DNA of 64,000 nucleotides from Plectosphaerella cucumerina (GCA_020746995.1 JAGPXD010000003.1:4030001-4094000); one strand, 5' to 3'; positions 1 to 13,508 are shown, counted from the first letter of the stretch. The notes: generated by a model from the letters alone, not told the origin. Made by a program: numbers and translations.

Positions 1-1942
1 CTGATGGATTAGAAGCCCGCCTCTTTGACAATTAGCAGCCGGCTTCTAGTTGGTTTTTCGTTTCGCGCCAAAGATGTGCATCGGCGCCAGCCTGCCATCG
101 AAGGAACGCCCAGCGAGATGGAAGGTCTTCCGTCCCGCCTGATGGCTATCGCTACGCCCTCCTTCTGAAGAAACGTTTCCCCTTCTCGTCGGACATATGC
201 AGGGCGGTTGATGCTAGTGTTCGCAGCCGAGATGCATAAATGCATAGGGGCTTGAGGGAATGCGAGGACGACCCTGCCCGCACATCGCGTGATGCTTCAT
301 GCGTCCGCCCGTATTGTTTCCGAGATGACTGCCTGCTTGGTCTGTCCGGTCTTTCCCCTCACATAACCTTCCGAGCCTGGAGCGGCCCCGGCGAATGCGC
401 AAACTCCGAGCGCCGTGTCGGCCCCGGGATGCCGAGTAAAGTGCGTGCTGGCGGGCGGGCGGTGCGGAGGTGGGAGTGGGATGGATGGGATGACTCGCCC
501 GCCGCTTGCGTGAGCGTTTGTGGCTGCGTTGCTTAGAAGATTGCATCAAACGCACACATGATCGGACCTCGGCGGCCGCGTCTGATGGGAGAAAGAAGTG
601 CATCCCAGTTCTCCCACCCCAAGGACCCCAAGCTCCAGAGCTTCGAAACCAACCCGCGGAGCTGAGCCGGCGCGATGCTGCGGGACCGTCGGCAGATGGG
701 TCGCGCCATCTTTCGAATCGCTGCCTGGAACGGGCGTAGTCGTGGTTCATGTCAGGACGATAGCGGCACGGGGATAGCGGACAGCCCACGGGATTTGCGC
801 CTGGCGTCGGCCGGTCGTTGGCGCTGTCGTTTCGTCCCGAGAGAGAAACCGAGCTCGCTGTCCGCGGCGGCGCAGGCAGTCAGCGAGACGGAGCCGAGCA
901 CTCCGCCCTCTGCCTGGCCATGCCGTCTTGAAAGCCGCGAAAGGCCCCGTAATTATGTTGTTTCAGAATGATGGGCAGTACACGCCATTGGGCGCGGAGA
1001 CAACGGTATCTCCCCCTGCTTTGCAATCAGAGGAACGGACGCCCACGGATGCTTGCTCGGACGGTCTTGGCTGGGTGGTGTGACATTTTCAGATGCCCGT
1101 TACAGTTTCCGTCTCAATTCGTAGCCACCGTTTTCTCACTCGTCCCAACTCAATCTGCAAACGGCGTACCAAAGCCTGAGGTCGGCTGATAAAAAGGTAA
1201 CGTTCTCCAGACCATTCCCTTCTTATCCACGGCCCGCCAAGGTCTGGACTCTTGAACAGCAGAGAAAAAGGTATCAACATGCATTCTAGAGAGTTCGACT
1301 TGCTCCGCCAATCTCGGACGTCGGGGCGACAGATTGCGCCGCCGCATCAGAAACAACCGGCCCCAGAAGCCAATATCAGCGGAGAGGGGTGACAGATTGA
1401 CGGCTCGTGGCCCCTCGGGCCCGCGCCCACGCCCGCTCACGGACTGCACATCAACGGACGTGACAACCTCTACAGGAAGGCGCCAATGGACGCCAGGACG
1501 CTCTCAATACCAGAGCAACTAGTTGTAGCAGCCGCAGCAGCAGCAGCAATAACAGCTCACCCGCTGCTGATCGTGCCTGTGCCAGTCTGTGCTGCCATCC
1601 CATGTCGAGCCCAAGCCCGAGCCCCGGGCATCCGAGTCACGACCCCTTTTAAAGCGATATGAAAATCAGACGGGACTCTCGGACTCGCAGCGAGATGGTG
1701 GGGGGCCACGGCGACGGCTACAAGCACCAGCGCGAGCGCGAGAGCACAGCAGACGAGGCCGGGGGCCGATCCACGCACGAGAGAAAAAGGCGAGATGACG
1801 ACCTGCCTTCAGCGGCCGGTGTTTTGCGCCGCGTTCATCTACCTCGCGCACCACGTTGCACCAGCAAATGGCGCACCCACGACTCGTGGCGACGGCCTCG
1901 CCCGGTCCCTTCCCCATCAACAGCCTTTGTTTGGAATCTGGA

Positions 1943-1972
1943 CCATGCCATGCCATGCCATGCCATGCCATG
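1943..1972. repeat. (CCATG)6 pentanucleotide microsatellite
   Basis: Six perfect copies of the pentamer CCATG run head to tail. The repeat lies in non-coding DNA with no gene nearby. It is probably a simple slippage repeat. Confidence 0.9.
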
Positions 1973-4084
1973 CCGCGCCTGGTCCCCGACAATATGCCAT
2001 TGTGGATGACCGGTGATAGTCACAACCGACAAGGCTGTGTTCGCGGCCTCTAGCTCGAACCATGCCGTGTCTCTGAAACGAACGAGCCGTGGTAGCAGAA
2101 CACTAAGGCGCCCACATGTTGTTTATGAGGTTATGGGCCGCGGCGAGCAGGACCCTGTCCCGAGGTCCTATCTTTGGGCGGCGCGGACGGGGCGACGTTG
2201 GGCGAGGGAGAGACCCTGCGCCCTTTGACGTGATAGCTCGTGGGGTTCCAGTTGGTCCCCTATTTTTTCCCACCCACGTCTCGGCCCTACGAACCTGAGC
2301 GCAGGGCCCGTGCCCCCTTTTTCAGGCGTCTGCAAAGTATAGCAGCCATCAGTCAGGCAGTGCACGAGTTAGTCATTGCCCAGCGCCGACGGGCCATCCC
2401 TGCCCGGCTGACGGGGGATGGAATATGCCGCGGCGCCCGAGGAGTTGAGGTGCCTGGCGGGTGATTTGTTTGGGCACCATCACAAACCGCAAGCCGCAAG
2501 GCCGTCCCGGGTGCAGGTGGAATGGGCCGGGACATGCCCTCTGCGCAGATTGAGGGCATTTTGCTGATGGGGCCCGGGAGACGGCCCCGCGGAACGAACG
2601 ACAAACCACTGACACTGGACGAGTGGACTAATCAACTTGGGATGGGCGAGTGCCAGAGGTGCGAAACTGAACGGGGATGGCCGAGGTGCCCCTCCCCCCC
2701 GCTGCAAGAGCTTCTGGAAGGCTGAGGGTTGCCCCAGGACCGCCCAATCGACGGTCGAGACGGAGGGCGATGAAACTTTGCACGGTGGGACGGTAGCGGG
2801 GAGGTGCAAGGTTACAGCAGCACAATCCAGGCACCGAAAGCAAATCCGTCTCGCTCTTCCTCGCTTCGGGCCCAGCACAGCACACTGGAAGGCACTGCCC
2901 GTCTTACCTAATACACGTACAACGAGACCTCACTAGTGCATGCTGTCCGTCGGGCGCAGCCCACAGCCCACACTGCCCCGGCAGGTGCCACGCAAGCAAT
3001 TGATGGTCGTGTGAGTGGCTGGCTTGCTGGCCAGCTGGCCAAGGGCATGACGGACCCCACCGTTAGATGAGCGAGTGGTCTCGCCGTGTCCGACGTAAAT
3101 GGTAAGGTGAGCCATCGCATTGGATCGCGATCCGTCGTTGACGGCTCCTGACTGGGGCTTACAACACGTAACAACAGAGACCGGCGAGTCCGTGCCGTCC
3201 GTCCCACCGTTTCGCGCCTCCCCGTCTCTCCCGATCTCAATTGCGCTTCGAGATTTGGTGCGTCTCGGACTGATGAGCAGCGAAACCACTGGGGGGGCTT
3301 GGCTGTCGCCAAGGGAAATATAATAATCTCGATGCTCGCTCCTCATCGCAGGAACGGGTGTGTCAACCATCCTCTGTCAGGCACACGGAAAATTCTCCCA
3401 AGGGCGTTCGAGCAGGTTCTCTCACTTTCACGACACATCCGCCCACGGAAAAAACAAACAGAAAAAAAAAGACCACGGACCGCGACCCATTCCATCAGTC
3501 ACGGCCCAGTCCGCGCATCACCGATTACTCACTACTCCCCTGGCCCTCGCTACGCAATCCTTACCTTGCGGTATCCGCCCGAGAGCTTCGACGCACGCAG
3601 GCAAGGGTTCGAACAAAATCAAACCAGAGGAGAACACCTTCGGGCCGCAACGCCAGGCAACTAACTCATCGCCCCCCGGAGGGTTGCACAATTGCTTCGC
3701 TGGCCGTTGTCTCTCTCACTCTCGTCGCAAGGCCCCTGAACCCTGGAGAACCGACCGGCACTGGGAAAGGCCTCAACCCGCCGCAGCAGTCTTGTTTTCG
3801 CTCCTCTGCATTCTCTGGCCTGCATCGCATCGCATCACACCTCCTCGCTGGCAGTCAAGGTCGCGCAGCACAGCAGACACACAAAACACGGCCACCACCG
3901 TCATCCTTCGCGCACCCCCCGTTTTCCCCCAAAAGCAAGAGCCGGTTCTCGACGGCGTGTGGCAGATCTCTGCTGGATAGTTGCATAACGCACACGGTAG
4001 CATCCAAACGCTCCGCAATCTTGGCTCTCGTGCAGCACGGCCGCGCACGCCCTTCACCCCCTGTCATCCACCCCTCTGAGAACA

Positions 4085-4105
4085 CCCCCCCCCCCCCCCC
4101 CCCCC
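4085..4105 (+). repeat. C21 homopolymer run
   Basis: Twenty-one consecutive C residues lie about 330 bases upstream of the small gene at 4433, inside its likely pyrimidine-rich leader. The exact length should be treated with care because homopolymers of this size are often miscounted in sequencing. Confidence 0.85.
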
Positions 4106-4432
4106 AGGCCAACGCTCTCTCTTCTGCGCCCCCCGGTCCTCCCTCCACCCCCCCTTGTCCTCTGCCCTGCCCATCACCGTCTCATCCGAGCACAACGGCA
4201 GCCTGGACTGTCTCTCGGTCGATCATTCTTAAACCTCCCCGGCCCACCACCTCTTGGGCTTTTGCTGTGCCCTCTTCCCAGACTACATCTTCAACTACCG
4301 ACGACCAAGCAACACCACTCCCCGCTTCCAGACAACTTGGCCTTTCAACCTCGAACAACAACATCTCGACCTCTACTACAACACCACACCAACAGCACAG
4401 CAGTGCTCTCTCACACCCACACCACCAGCGTC

Positions 4433-4696
4433 ATGTCCACGTCGCGCCCCTCCAACCTTCACTACGGCAGCTCCTCGTCATCCTCCTCCTCCGACTCGGA
4501 CCTCTCCTCAGCATCCGCCTACCGGCCCAGCATGGACGTCGCCTCCACCGTTTCCGTCGAGACCATCCGCTGCATGCGCTGCGCCTCGGCCACCGAGATG
4601 ACCTCGACAGACGACCCCAGCCTGTACGGCATGGTCCGCATCTCCACCAACCTCTACTACTGCGACCGTTGCGCGAAGAAGACGGGCTTCAAATGA
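4433..4696 (+). CDS. Conserved small zinc-ribbon-like protein (87 aa)
   Basis: Single-exon frame of 87 residues. The N-terminal 40 residues are serine-rich, with a run of eight Ser at about 13-20, and look disordered. The C-terminal half is compact and holds two CxxC pairs (Cys47/Cys50 and Cys77/Cys80) spaced like a treble-clef or zinc-ribbon knuckle, followed by a basic C-terminal end. I recall small fungal proteins with the same C-terminal pattern of unknown function, so this is likely a conserved gene and not a chance frame. The ATG at 4433 was chosen because the conserved part lies in this frame; the frame stays open upstream to about 4262, but that part looks like translated leader. It is the only gene I can support in the first 11.7 kb. 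No function is assigned; zinc binding is inferred from the cysteines alone. Confidence 0.7.
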   Translation: MSTSRPSNLHYGSSSSSSSSDSDLSSASAYRPSMDVASTVSVETIRCMRCASATEMTSTDDPSLYGMVRISTNLYYCDRCAKKTGFK

Positions 4697-7600
4697 GCGG
4701 CTACAGGCCGCTCGGAGCGAACGGCCAGTACATCGACTGGCACGAAAAGGCATAGGAAGTCGTCAGCAGACGGCCGGCCCTTGCAACCAACCCACTGCAC
4801 CACACAGCAATCACGCTTCAGGATCAGGAATCCCCTTTCCTGATTCCCATCCCCGCCAGCGGCGAGCAACGCCACGCTGCTGAATGCACAAGCTTCGAGC
4901 TTGCTGCTTCATCGCGGCAGCAACGCAAGCAGCGCCACGCTCTCTCCCCCTCAGCCTCAGTAGCAACGAGGGGGAGGCTGGTGTGACACCCGTCACGAAA
5001 CCTTACCGGCGACCACCACCACCTTCTTCGAAGGGGACGGGCACGCACGCTCACGTGTGTAACCGTTCGGAGAGTGTGCCGACGTCCGGGAATTGGTTGG
5101 CTAGGCCGGGGCCCCGAACGGCTTCGGGCGGTTTCCCTCTCATCTTCGATGGGCCGCCGATGACCAAGATTACCAACCGCGCGACGATCCCGTCCCATGA
5201 CCCCGGCGCAGCGCCGGCGTCCACAGCTGCCAACTCTCAAGCGCCGTCTTTTGAGTTGGCGCTACGTCGCGCGGAAACGCCGGCATTCCGCGGGAGCCAT
5301 CGCGCGTACGGTATGACTCGGCCGCAACGGCTTGACTCGTCTCCTTCGGACTCCGACATGTTCAACTCGATGGGCATGCGAGGCCACACTTCGGATTCGC
5401 AGTCTACTCAGCAACTTCACACTTTTTCCTTCACTTCATTCCTCGGCAAGTCGGAGCCTTCGGGCGGACTTCCACTCCCTGTCAACATGGTGGTCCAGAC
5501 TCCTTCGGATCCGAGCTTCAGCCCAACCCGTCAAGCGTCCTGTCATCCACGCTGAGCGCTGCGGACGCCCGACTGGCTTTGCCTTGTGCCCCACCTCATT
5601 GGCCGCACGCTCGGGTCCTTGTTCGTGGTCCAGCCCCCTCACCTCGGTCTGGGTCTGGCCACAAGCCCTGATGACATGCGCCATGGACCGGTCGCATTTC
5701 CTCTTCTCCCTATTTTGGTCGGCCATTCGACGCAGACAATTTGTCACATCGTCTTCATTCGACTGGTGGGCCTTGCACTCTCAGAGCCCGCTTCCCAACT
5801 CGGACTAGCATCGCCAGACCGAATCCAAGACAGCTCTGGCATCATCGTGCATGAAGCCTCTCGCACAAATCAACGCCAACAACCCAAAGCAGGCGAGACA
5901 GGGCGGCCGGGTTCCACTCCGCCGGCGAACCGCGTTCGTCCGCTTCATCATCTTCATTTTCTTCCTCTTCCTCTTCTTCCCCTGCAGGCAACTGTATTTT
6001 TAGCCCCAGGGCCCCACGGGCGGGTGACGTCGGGTTTGGTTCCCCCCCTGCGGATGAACGGCAGGGTCTGGGCATCTCGGAACACGAGGGCACGGCCGGA
6101 CTTTTTTTTCTCTCATGTCTCCTCTTCACATGTCATCTTCTTTTTCATGATACCAATCTTCTGTATGAACTAGCGGCAACGGCCATCTACAGCGTGGACA
6201 GACGAACTGTCATTTTGCATTGGCGGCAGCGAATCGAATTACCTGACCATCACTTCATCACATCTTGTGCCTCATGTGAACGTGACGAAGCGAATGTGAC
6301 GATGATGCCAGATTGACGTCGGGGGTGTGCAATGGCATGCATCTGATTCACTTGGATCCGCACAAGACACGGGTGATGAGGCGCACCCTGACATTCAGGG
6401 TCCGCGGAAGCATGGGCAGGGATTTTGACACCTTTGGAGCAGGGCCACCATTTCTGTCGATGTTGACAGCGGGCATTGCACTAGATTTGGCAGTCGCTGG
6501 GAAAAGGTGGTGCCATGACAGGAGCCCGATTCAGCCATGGCTTTCGTCACTCTCAGTGACACCAGCAGGAAACAAACAAACAAAGCCGGGGATGCGCTGG
6601 CAGATCAAAAAGGGGGAGAGGTTGCTATTCCTGGCAACACGGCTGCGCGACGATGAAACGACACGAGAGATAAAAGCTTAATCGGGGTCGGTGGCGGTCC
6701 CCTCCAGCTTCAGCATTCGTCGAATGGCAGCTTTGTTTCGGAAGCTTGCCAAGAGTGAGGGCATTCGCGGGGGGTAGTGATCAGCGGGCGGTGCCTGCAC
6801 TCGAACATGCTGGCGATTTGTTTCATTCGATCAAGGGTCGTTTCCCTCCAGCGCGGGCTGCACCGCGCCCTCGTGTTCAGGGACGTAGTGGTGTTGCGAG
6901 TCATGATGGCGTCGGGAGCGGTCCGCCGTGGGTTTTCCCCAGGCGCAGGTCGAGAATAGCATCAAGGCGCGAACGCTACTCGTCAATTGACACGAGAAGC
7001 TTGAATATGCCGGTCGCTGTGTAGTTTCTTGAAATAGCAATGCAGAATGCAGACGCAAGCCATGGGGTTTGAACAGGTTTCGCGCATGCGGGAAGAAATC
7101 AATGTGCAGACTACCTGATCTGTGCTGGCACCGACCGACCCTTTCAAGTCCGTCCCGCCCGGACGGAGCCCAAGTGCTCCCGTGTCCGCCATTTCGCTTT
7201 GTGTCCGGAGCTGGCGTCGACGGGTTGTGTCGCTTCGCAGTGCGGGCGGTGGCAGTGCTGCAGCGGCATTCTCGGTCGCCGTGGTTGGGCAAGGCAAGAC
7301 AAGGCGTCGCCCGCTGCTGAACCCCTGCGGACGGCCGTCTCACTCGCAGCTACAGGGACCAGACCGCCTGCATATCACAGTAACAGGGAGACGGAGGGCA
7401 AGACAGTGGCGGCGCCGGCACCGCCGGACTGGCATTTCTGCAGCCTCACCGACAAGGCGAGGAAAAGTCCCGAGACATGCCGAGCCTCAGTATTGCTTCT
7501 TCGACCGTCGGTCAGGCAGCGGTGCGGTGAGGCCAGAGAAGCCAGCCCCGGGCGGGATCGCAGGGGTGTTCCCATGTCGGCGGCACTCGATGAGGGAGAA

Positions 7601-10600
7601 GCTGGAGAGCCTGGTGTTTGTTCGCGCCTCAACAACGGTCAGGCTATCAGCACACCTGCTGACGGCAGGCTGCAGTTTTGGTACAGCACCGTGGGCTCAG
7701 GCGCGCGCCTGGCCCGACGCGCGTTCGATGTTGACGGACATGGCCATATGCACCTCGACTCTTGAGAGGCGGGACTTTGGTGGTTGGTGCAGACGGGTGC
7801 AGCCAGGCTCCTCTGGGGTGCTCAAAGGCGCCTGGGCGCCGACCGCCAAGACGACCTCAGGCGATTGTTTGTACAGGCGACGTAAGTCGATGGGGGCGGA
7901 CACGTGCGATTTGCCTGCGGGGGCCGCGGCCTGCGGATTGTGTGTTTGAGGCTGTCGGGGATTACTGTTGGGTGCGTTGCGGTGATGGTTGACTTGCGTC
8001 ACGGCGAAGCAAACGGAGCCGGGTGCCCCTGGGGAGCACAGCAGTTCTGTAATGTGGTGAGGACGTTTCTTCGATTGCAGGTTGCCAAGCCGTCACTCTG
8101 GAGCATGCCTTCCGTCGGTCACTGCCCTCCGACCCACCTCATAATTGCATGTCGCAGAGTCTGAAACGAGCAGAGCGCAGTGTCGTCACCGGCGACACCC
8201 GCATTGGCCAGACGAACAGCTCCTTCCCGTGCAATGTCCCGCCTCGTGTCACTGGTCAGTTCGCCCCGGATATCAACCGACAGCTCCACGTCAACTTGAA
8301 CCAGCGACATCATCCCGCTCACGCTCGTCAGCCAGCACCACACAATTGAACACACCTTTCTTTGCTTGCCTGACTTGCTTGCTTCCTTGCCTGCCTGCCT
8401 GTCTCGGTGGTCTGCCCTGGTTATCCGTGAAATGTCTCTTCCTCGGCCACCCCCGCTTCCATTGGACACAGCCAAATAAGCAGTCGCCACCGGGCAGCCC
8501 TCCCGGCGGCCGTCCTCCGACGCCATTGGTCCATTCTGGGCAAGATCTCGATCGCGGAGAAGGGCCAAGACTTTTTCCAGGTTGTCCTGGCACGTCAAGT
8601 TTGAGGATTAGTCCTGAGAATCGACTCATGATTCTTCACGGCACGCGCCCGTCAGGAGGCAACTCTGACGCTGTCAAACTGCTCATCGTACGCAGCCATC
8701 GTGCCACGAGCTCCCAGTTCTGGCCTCTGACGACGTCAAACTAGAGCGACGAGGTGCCATATTAGGCCTGGTCCTCCGGCTGACCCCCTCCCCTGACACC
8801 GGTGATTGATGCCATTCCCAGCCACGTCGTCGCTGGCCCCTCTCCCCCTCATCAAAACGGGACCCCGTCTGCAATCTTTTTTTCCTGGCCGTTGAACCCA
8901 AAGGACCAAAAGGACCCCAGGGGTCCCCCGCTTACCCCCTTTAGCGACGCCAACGATGTCATCGTGCTTGCGCCGGCTCAGGGGACGGACGTCCTGCCGG
9001 CGGGGGAATTCCTCACCCCTCCCCCTACACCTCCACGTCCCTCCGTTCGTCCCGTCCCTGCTTTTGAAGAGGCGTGAGATATGCCGGGTAATAAGCAGCC
9101 CTGATAAGCCCCAAACAGCCAGTTACAGGAACGGACATGCGGAGCAGAATAGGGGGTGCTGCTGCTTCACCTCCGTAACGTGACGTCCGACCAGCCGTCG
9201 CGCAAGCAGGGCTTCCCTCCTCCCATTTCATTACCAGAGGCGTGATCGGTCAACCGCGCCAGACGCGCACACCTGACCGCGACGATCCGGTCCAGACCGC
9301 GCGACAACACGCGTGGATTACAGGCGGCTTGCCACTTGGCATTCGACCGAGAATGCCAGACTTCGCTGGCCACATCTTATCGAAGTCCCCTGTGACGTGC
9401 TCTGGTCCCTTAAGGAAGTTATCTTCCCGAGCAGCGATGATCTACGGAGGACGATGCAGGGACTGATCGGTGACGTCCACGCTCACCGGATCTCTCGGAG
9501 CGTGGTCTTCTTGCCTCGTACTGGTCCGACCTGCTGTCCTCCGTCTATCTGCCCGTTGCCCGAGCCGTCTGCTCCGACCGAAACAAACCCAGACGTCACC
9601 GTCGCCCTCTTGGCGCGGTCGAGACCTTCGACTTTCTGTGAGCGCCTTGCAAATGGGCGGGTCTCCGTCTGCCGTGCCTCCGTGTGTGAAGCTCCGGCGC
9701 ATTGTCGATCGAGTATGTGCATAACGGGGCACCTGACGCACCCCCGTCTTCGTCGCTTTCGCGGCTTCGCGTTCTTCTTAGGAGAAGGGTCCCACTCACG
9801 GCCGACGGTCCGCTGCGAAAAGGGTGCCACTATTCCCACTTTCGATGCGCCGTCCCCAGAGACAAGGGGGAGGAGATTTTTCCTTCTCTCACTCGCGCAA
9901 TTCTTGTGCGAGCGCGAGGACAGGATGGGGCCGCCTTGTGATTCTCCCGCTCTAGCGCCGCTGCATCTTCACGACTCGTAGTTGCATCGCATCGCATCTT
10001 ATTTGACTTTCTGGCGGGCCCGGACCCGGGTTTCCCAGCACAATCAGGCCGATTCAAGGCGGCGCGGGCTTTTTTTCAACCAAGATGCTGCGTTGCATCG
10101 CGCGCCCTTCCCCTCTTTCTGGCCCTGCCCGTTTCTTCCCCTCTCACCAAGCAAGCACCGAGGCGACAGATGAAACCGTCCGCACGCACCGTCTCTGCTG
10201 CACGTGAAGATTTTCTCCAGCCTTGGGGAGCACGGGCAGGCGGGGATGTTGCGCAAGGGGCTGCTGTCAGGTTCGGAACTTGGCGCGGGGAATGAGGTCA
10301 TCGTGCAGCATGCTGCCCGACTGGCGTCCGTTTAGAGGGGGTCCGTTTTCGTTGGGACATTCTTCTTCGAGGGCAGCGGCAGGCTCTAGACGGGGACCCA
10401 CGATGTGTCCGTTCGCCTGGGACGGAGGGGTCGGTGCTCGGAACGTCTGCTTGGCGGGGTAGTATGGGGTTGGGAAACGGAGTCTTCATGCTGGCGTTGG
10501 TGCACATTTGAGCCTCGACTTTTGGGATTAAGATACCATGCGAGTCGGGCTGAGCTGAGATTCGATTGTTCCAAAGTTTGAGTTTGAGATTGTGTTGTTG

Positions 10601-11781
10601 CAGAAAGCGCAAGGTGCGATGTTGGCGACGGGATGGAAAAGTGCCCAAGCTTTGAGGTCACTTCCAGATCACCCCACGCAATCCACGGAAGTCGCGGGAA
10701 ATATTCAGCAATTCTGAACATCGACCACCGCACTTCCTTCTCGTCCAATCGCCCTAAAACTTCAAAACCATCGATCAACCAGGTCAAGCGTATTCATGTT
10801 CTCTCCGCCGGTCTCCATGCCAACATGCATCTGCCCGTGGTCATGAGAACAAGACTACAGCAACCTCCCAGTGGCGAAGTTTCTACAGTCGCGACGCATA
10901 TTGGCTGTTCGATCCTTAAGGAGAGCTCTGAGAAGCGTTCATTTCTCGTATGATTTGTGAATTTGCTCCTCATCCGAAAGCGAGAGTGATCACATGAGCG
11001 AATAACCCCGCCATATCCGGTTGCAAATATCCTACTTTACCCCGTGAAAACCCTCATACTGGGGTGCGATCTCGGAGTTCATGATCTCGTGCTTTGCCAG
11101 ATTAGGAACGGAGCGTGAAATATGGCATTGAATTGGTGAGCCACTCAATGCCAAGAAACGTGGTGGCTTCATTGCCAAGCATGAGGTGGGAGGCTTCGAT
11201 GGGGTGATGTGGCTTGCTCTCTCGAATCGGACGCTGTTTTCAAGGCGACACTTTTTTTTCTAATTCTTATGAAATTTGAATCTCAGCGGGAAGCAGCGTG
11301 CTTAAGATTCAATCCAAACTCTTAACATACAGAGAATTCCTTTGCTGGGTTGCTCTGCAGGGGTGGCTGCTGCGGTTGGCGTGACCCCTGGCCGGGATGA
11401 AGGGTGTTGTCACGAGAAATTTTCGACCATGCCATGCCCGGTTAGGTAGGCTTTGACATGATCTGATATCGAAGCAGATTCTATCCTACGCCACCGGTTA
11501 CCAGGTCATGACTCCAACCTGGCGATATTCGCGATCTTTGTCGCCGAAGTCGCTTTCGCTTGCAGGTGATTGCGGCGCATGGCCCATCAGGCCACCCATC
11601 GATTGCACCACATGCTCAAATGCCATGGCTAATGCAACATCAGTATATGAAGACATGTAGTTCTCGACACGGTAACTAACAAAGGCGGTTCGATCACTTC
11701 AAATCAACAGATACATCTTGCTTCTTCAACTTCATCCCAACAGCACCCTCCCTCACCCTCCCTTACAACCCGCCTCACAGA
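4697..11781. other. Seven-kilobase stretch without a supported gene
   Basis: No frame here shows a recognisable domain, a typical exon-intron pattern or a signal peptide. Long frames on both strands (for example around 4884-5555, 7122-7949, 8145-8744 and 9313-9981) overlap each other and are rich in Arg, Ser, Pro and Gly, as GC-rich non-coding DNA gives. The first part is probably the 3' untranslated region of the small gene at 4433. From about 10.9 kb the base composition becomes more balanced and the last 800 bases are likely the promoter of the dead permease gene at 11782. A non-coding RNA could lie here but I cannot show one. Confidence 0.55.
8361..8404. repeat. Imperfect CTTG/CCTG tetranucleotide microsatellite
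   Basis: About eleven imperfect tetramer units of the type TTGC/CTGC lie in the gene-free stretch. It is a simple-sequence repeat with no evident role. Confidence 0.7.
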
Positions 11782-13508
11782 ATGCGGTATCCGGACCAAA
11801 CATCGCCCAACGCCATCGCAGTAGAGGTTGACTCGGAAAGGGCTACTCCGCTACATGTGCCAGAACAGCCAAATACCCATTCAATGCCTGACCCAGATGC
11901 CCACCTCCCCCAGGCGGAGAAAGATAAGAACGTCAGTCGGGGACACTTTGGTGTCAACGATGGCACCGCTAACGATGTGCTAGGCCCGTCATCTTCTCTG
12001 GCAATTAGACCTCAAGCTTCTCCCATGGGTATGTCTGCTGTCCGAGGCTGACAAACGCGACCGATACTGACCCTCACCGTAGCTTTGCATCCTCTACCTC
12101 CTCGCCTTTCTCGACCGAGCCAACATCGGCAACGCCAAGATCGCCGGCCTCTCGTCCGACCTTGGTCTTACTACGGCCCAGTTCAACGCAACACTAACCA
12201 TATTCTTCGTCTCATACGCCGTTTTTGAAGCCACTGACAAACATCCTTCTGAAGAAGCTGAAGCCGTCCATATCCATTCCGATCCTCATGTCAGCAAATC
12301 TTGGTCATTCTCATGTTCGACTCTAACATGTGGTAGGATCGCTTGGGGTGGCGTCATGACTGGTATGGGCTTCGTCAAGAATTGGTCCAGCCTGATGGCC
12401 GCCCGGCGGTTCTTGGGGTTGGCAGAGGCTGGACTCTTCCCTGGCATCAGCCTGTACCTTTCCTGTTGGTACAAAAGCTCAGAGCTTGGCCTCAGGACGG
12501 TGAGTCAACACGCTAAATAGGATTGAGCATAACGCTGATTTCTAGGCCTTCTTCTTTTCCGCTGCCGCCATCGCCGGCTCATTCGGAGGTCTCCTTGCCG
12601 CTGCCATCGAGAACATGCACGGCGTCAGCAATCTCCCTGACTGGTCCTAGATCTTCATCCTAGAAAGCCTCTCGACGGTCATCTTTGGTGTCGCATCCTT
12701 CTGGGCCGTGTACGACTTCCCTGATGACCCGAATACAACCTTTCTGTCCCCCGAGGACAAGGCCCGTGCCATCAAGCGGCTCAAAGAGGATCACCAAGCA
12801 AGTGCCAAACACAACTTCAGCATGAACTTCTTCTACCAGGCTCTGCGCGACTGGAAAATGTGGCTTGCCATGATCATCTACAGTGGCTGCACCATACCCT
12901 TGTACGCCTTCAGCATGTTTCTGCCAACCATCATTCACGACCTCGGATGGAGTACCAGCGTCGTCCAGTCTTAACTCTACAGTGCACCTCCATACATTGC
13001 TGGTGCACTGCTTACCCTGATCACCGGCTATCTGTCCGATAGGTATGCCCGGCGGGGAATCTTCAATGTTGGATGCAGTATCATCGCGTTGGTCGGGTTC
13101 ATCATGCAATTGGCGAGCCGCTCCCCGGCGGTGAAGTACAGCGGCACATTCCTGGCGGCTCTGGGCATCTATCCCTGCACCCCAAACACGAAATCGTGGA
13201 TCTCCAACAATACCGAGGGCGTTTACAAGCGGGGTGTGGTGCTTGGATTCGTCATCGGCTGGGGCAACCTCAACGGTGTGGTGAGCTCCAACATTTACTT
13301 TTCCGGCCCAAAACATGTCGAAGGACAGGTTGTCATTGGGTATCTGGGAGTCTTCGTGCTCGGAGGGAGTCTCTGCATGATGGCCTTGCTGAGGAATGAG
13401 AACTCCAAGAGGCGGCGGGGTGTGAGGGACGCTTGGGTGGCGGGGAGGAGTGAAGAGGAAGTCAATGCCTTGGGAGACCAACGGCCTGACTTCATCTACG
13501 CGATGTAG
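11782..13508 (+). pseudogene. Broken MFS permease, allantoate-permease (anion:cation symporter) family
   Basis: The exons give a clear fungal Dal5/Tna1-like MFS transporter: an N-terminal cytosolic tail, the first membrane segment followed by the DRANIGNAK signature, the central loop and the C-terminal six-helix half ending at 13508. Likely introns are 11932-11981 (approximate), 12029-12082, 12290-12336 and 12500-12545. The gene cannot make a full protein. A one-base frame change lies near 12229-12245, just before the NILLKKLKPS stretch. A TAG at 12648-12650 replaces an expected Trp codon, and a TAA at 12972-12974 interrupts the loop before a conserved PPY motif. Both stops could come from C:G to T:A transitions. 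The reading frame is otherwise well preserved, so inactivation looks recent. An assembly error is possible for the frameshift but would not explain all three lesions. Confidence 0.85.

Larger units (their letters stand above)
1..4432. other. Gene-free GC-rich stretch and long leader region
   Basis: I see no credible gene here. Open frames exist on both strands, as expected in GC-rich DNA, but they are low-complexity (Arg/Pro/Ser-rich), overlap one another and match no family I know. The last kilobase (about 3400-4430) is strongly C/T-rich on the plus strand, which is typical of the long 5' untranslated leaders of filamentous fungal genes, so it probably belongs to the small gene that starts at 4433. 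A CCATG tandem repeat and a 21-C run lie inside this stretch. Confidence 0.6.

Noticed and set aside
3358..4755. 465-codon plus-strand frame
   Set aside because: It is Pro/Ser/Arg-rich low-complexity sequence through the C/T-rich leader and overlaps the better supported 87-residue gene in another phase.
7122..7949. 275-codon plus-strand frame in the gene-free stretch
   Set aside because: It has no domain, no signal peptide and an Arg/Ser/Gly-rich composition, and it is overlapped by several equal frames on both strands.
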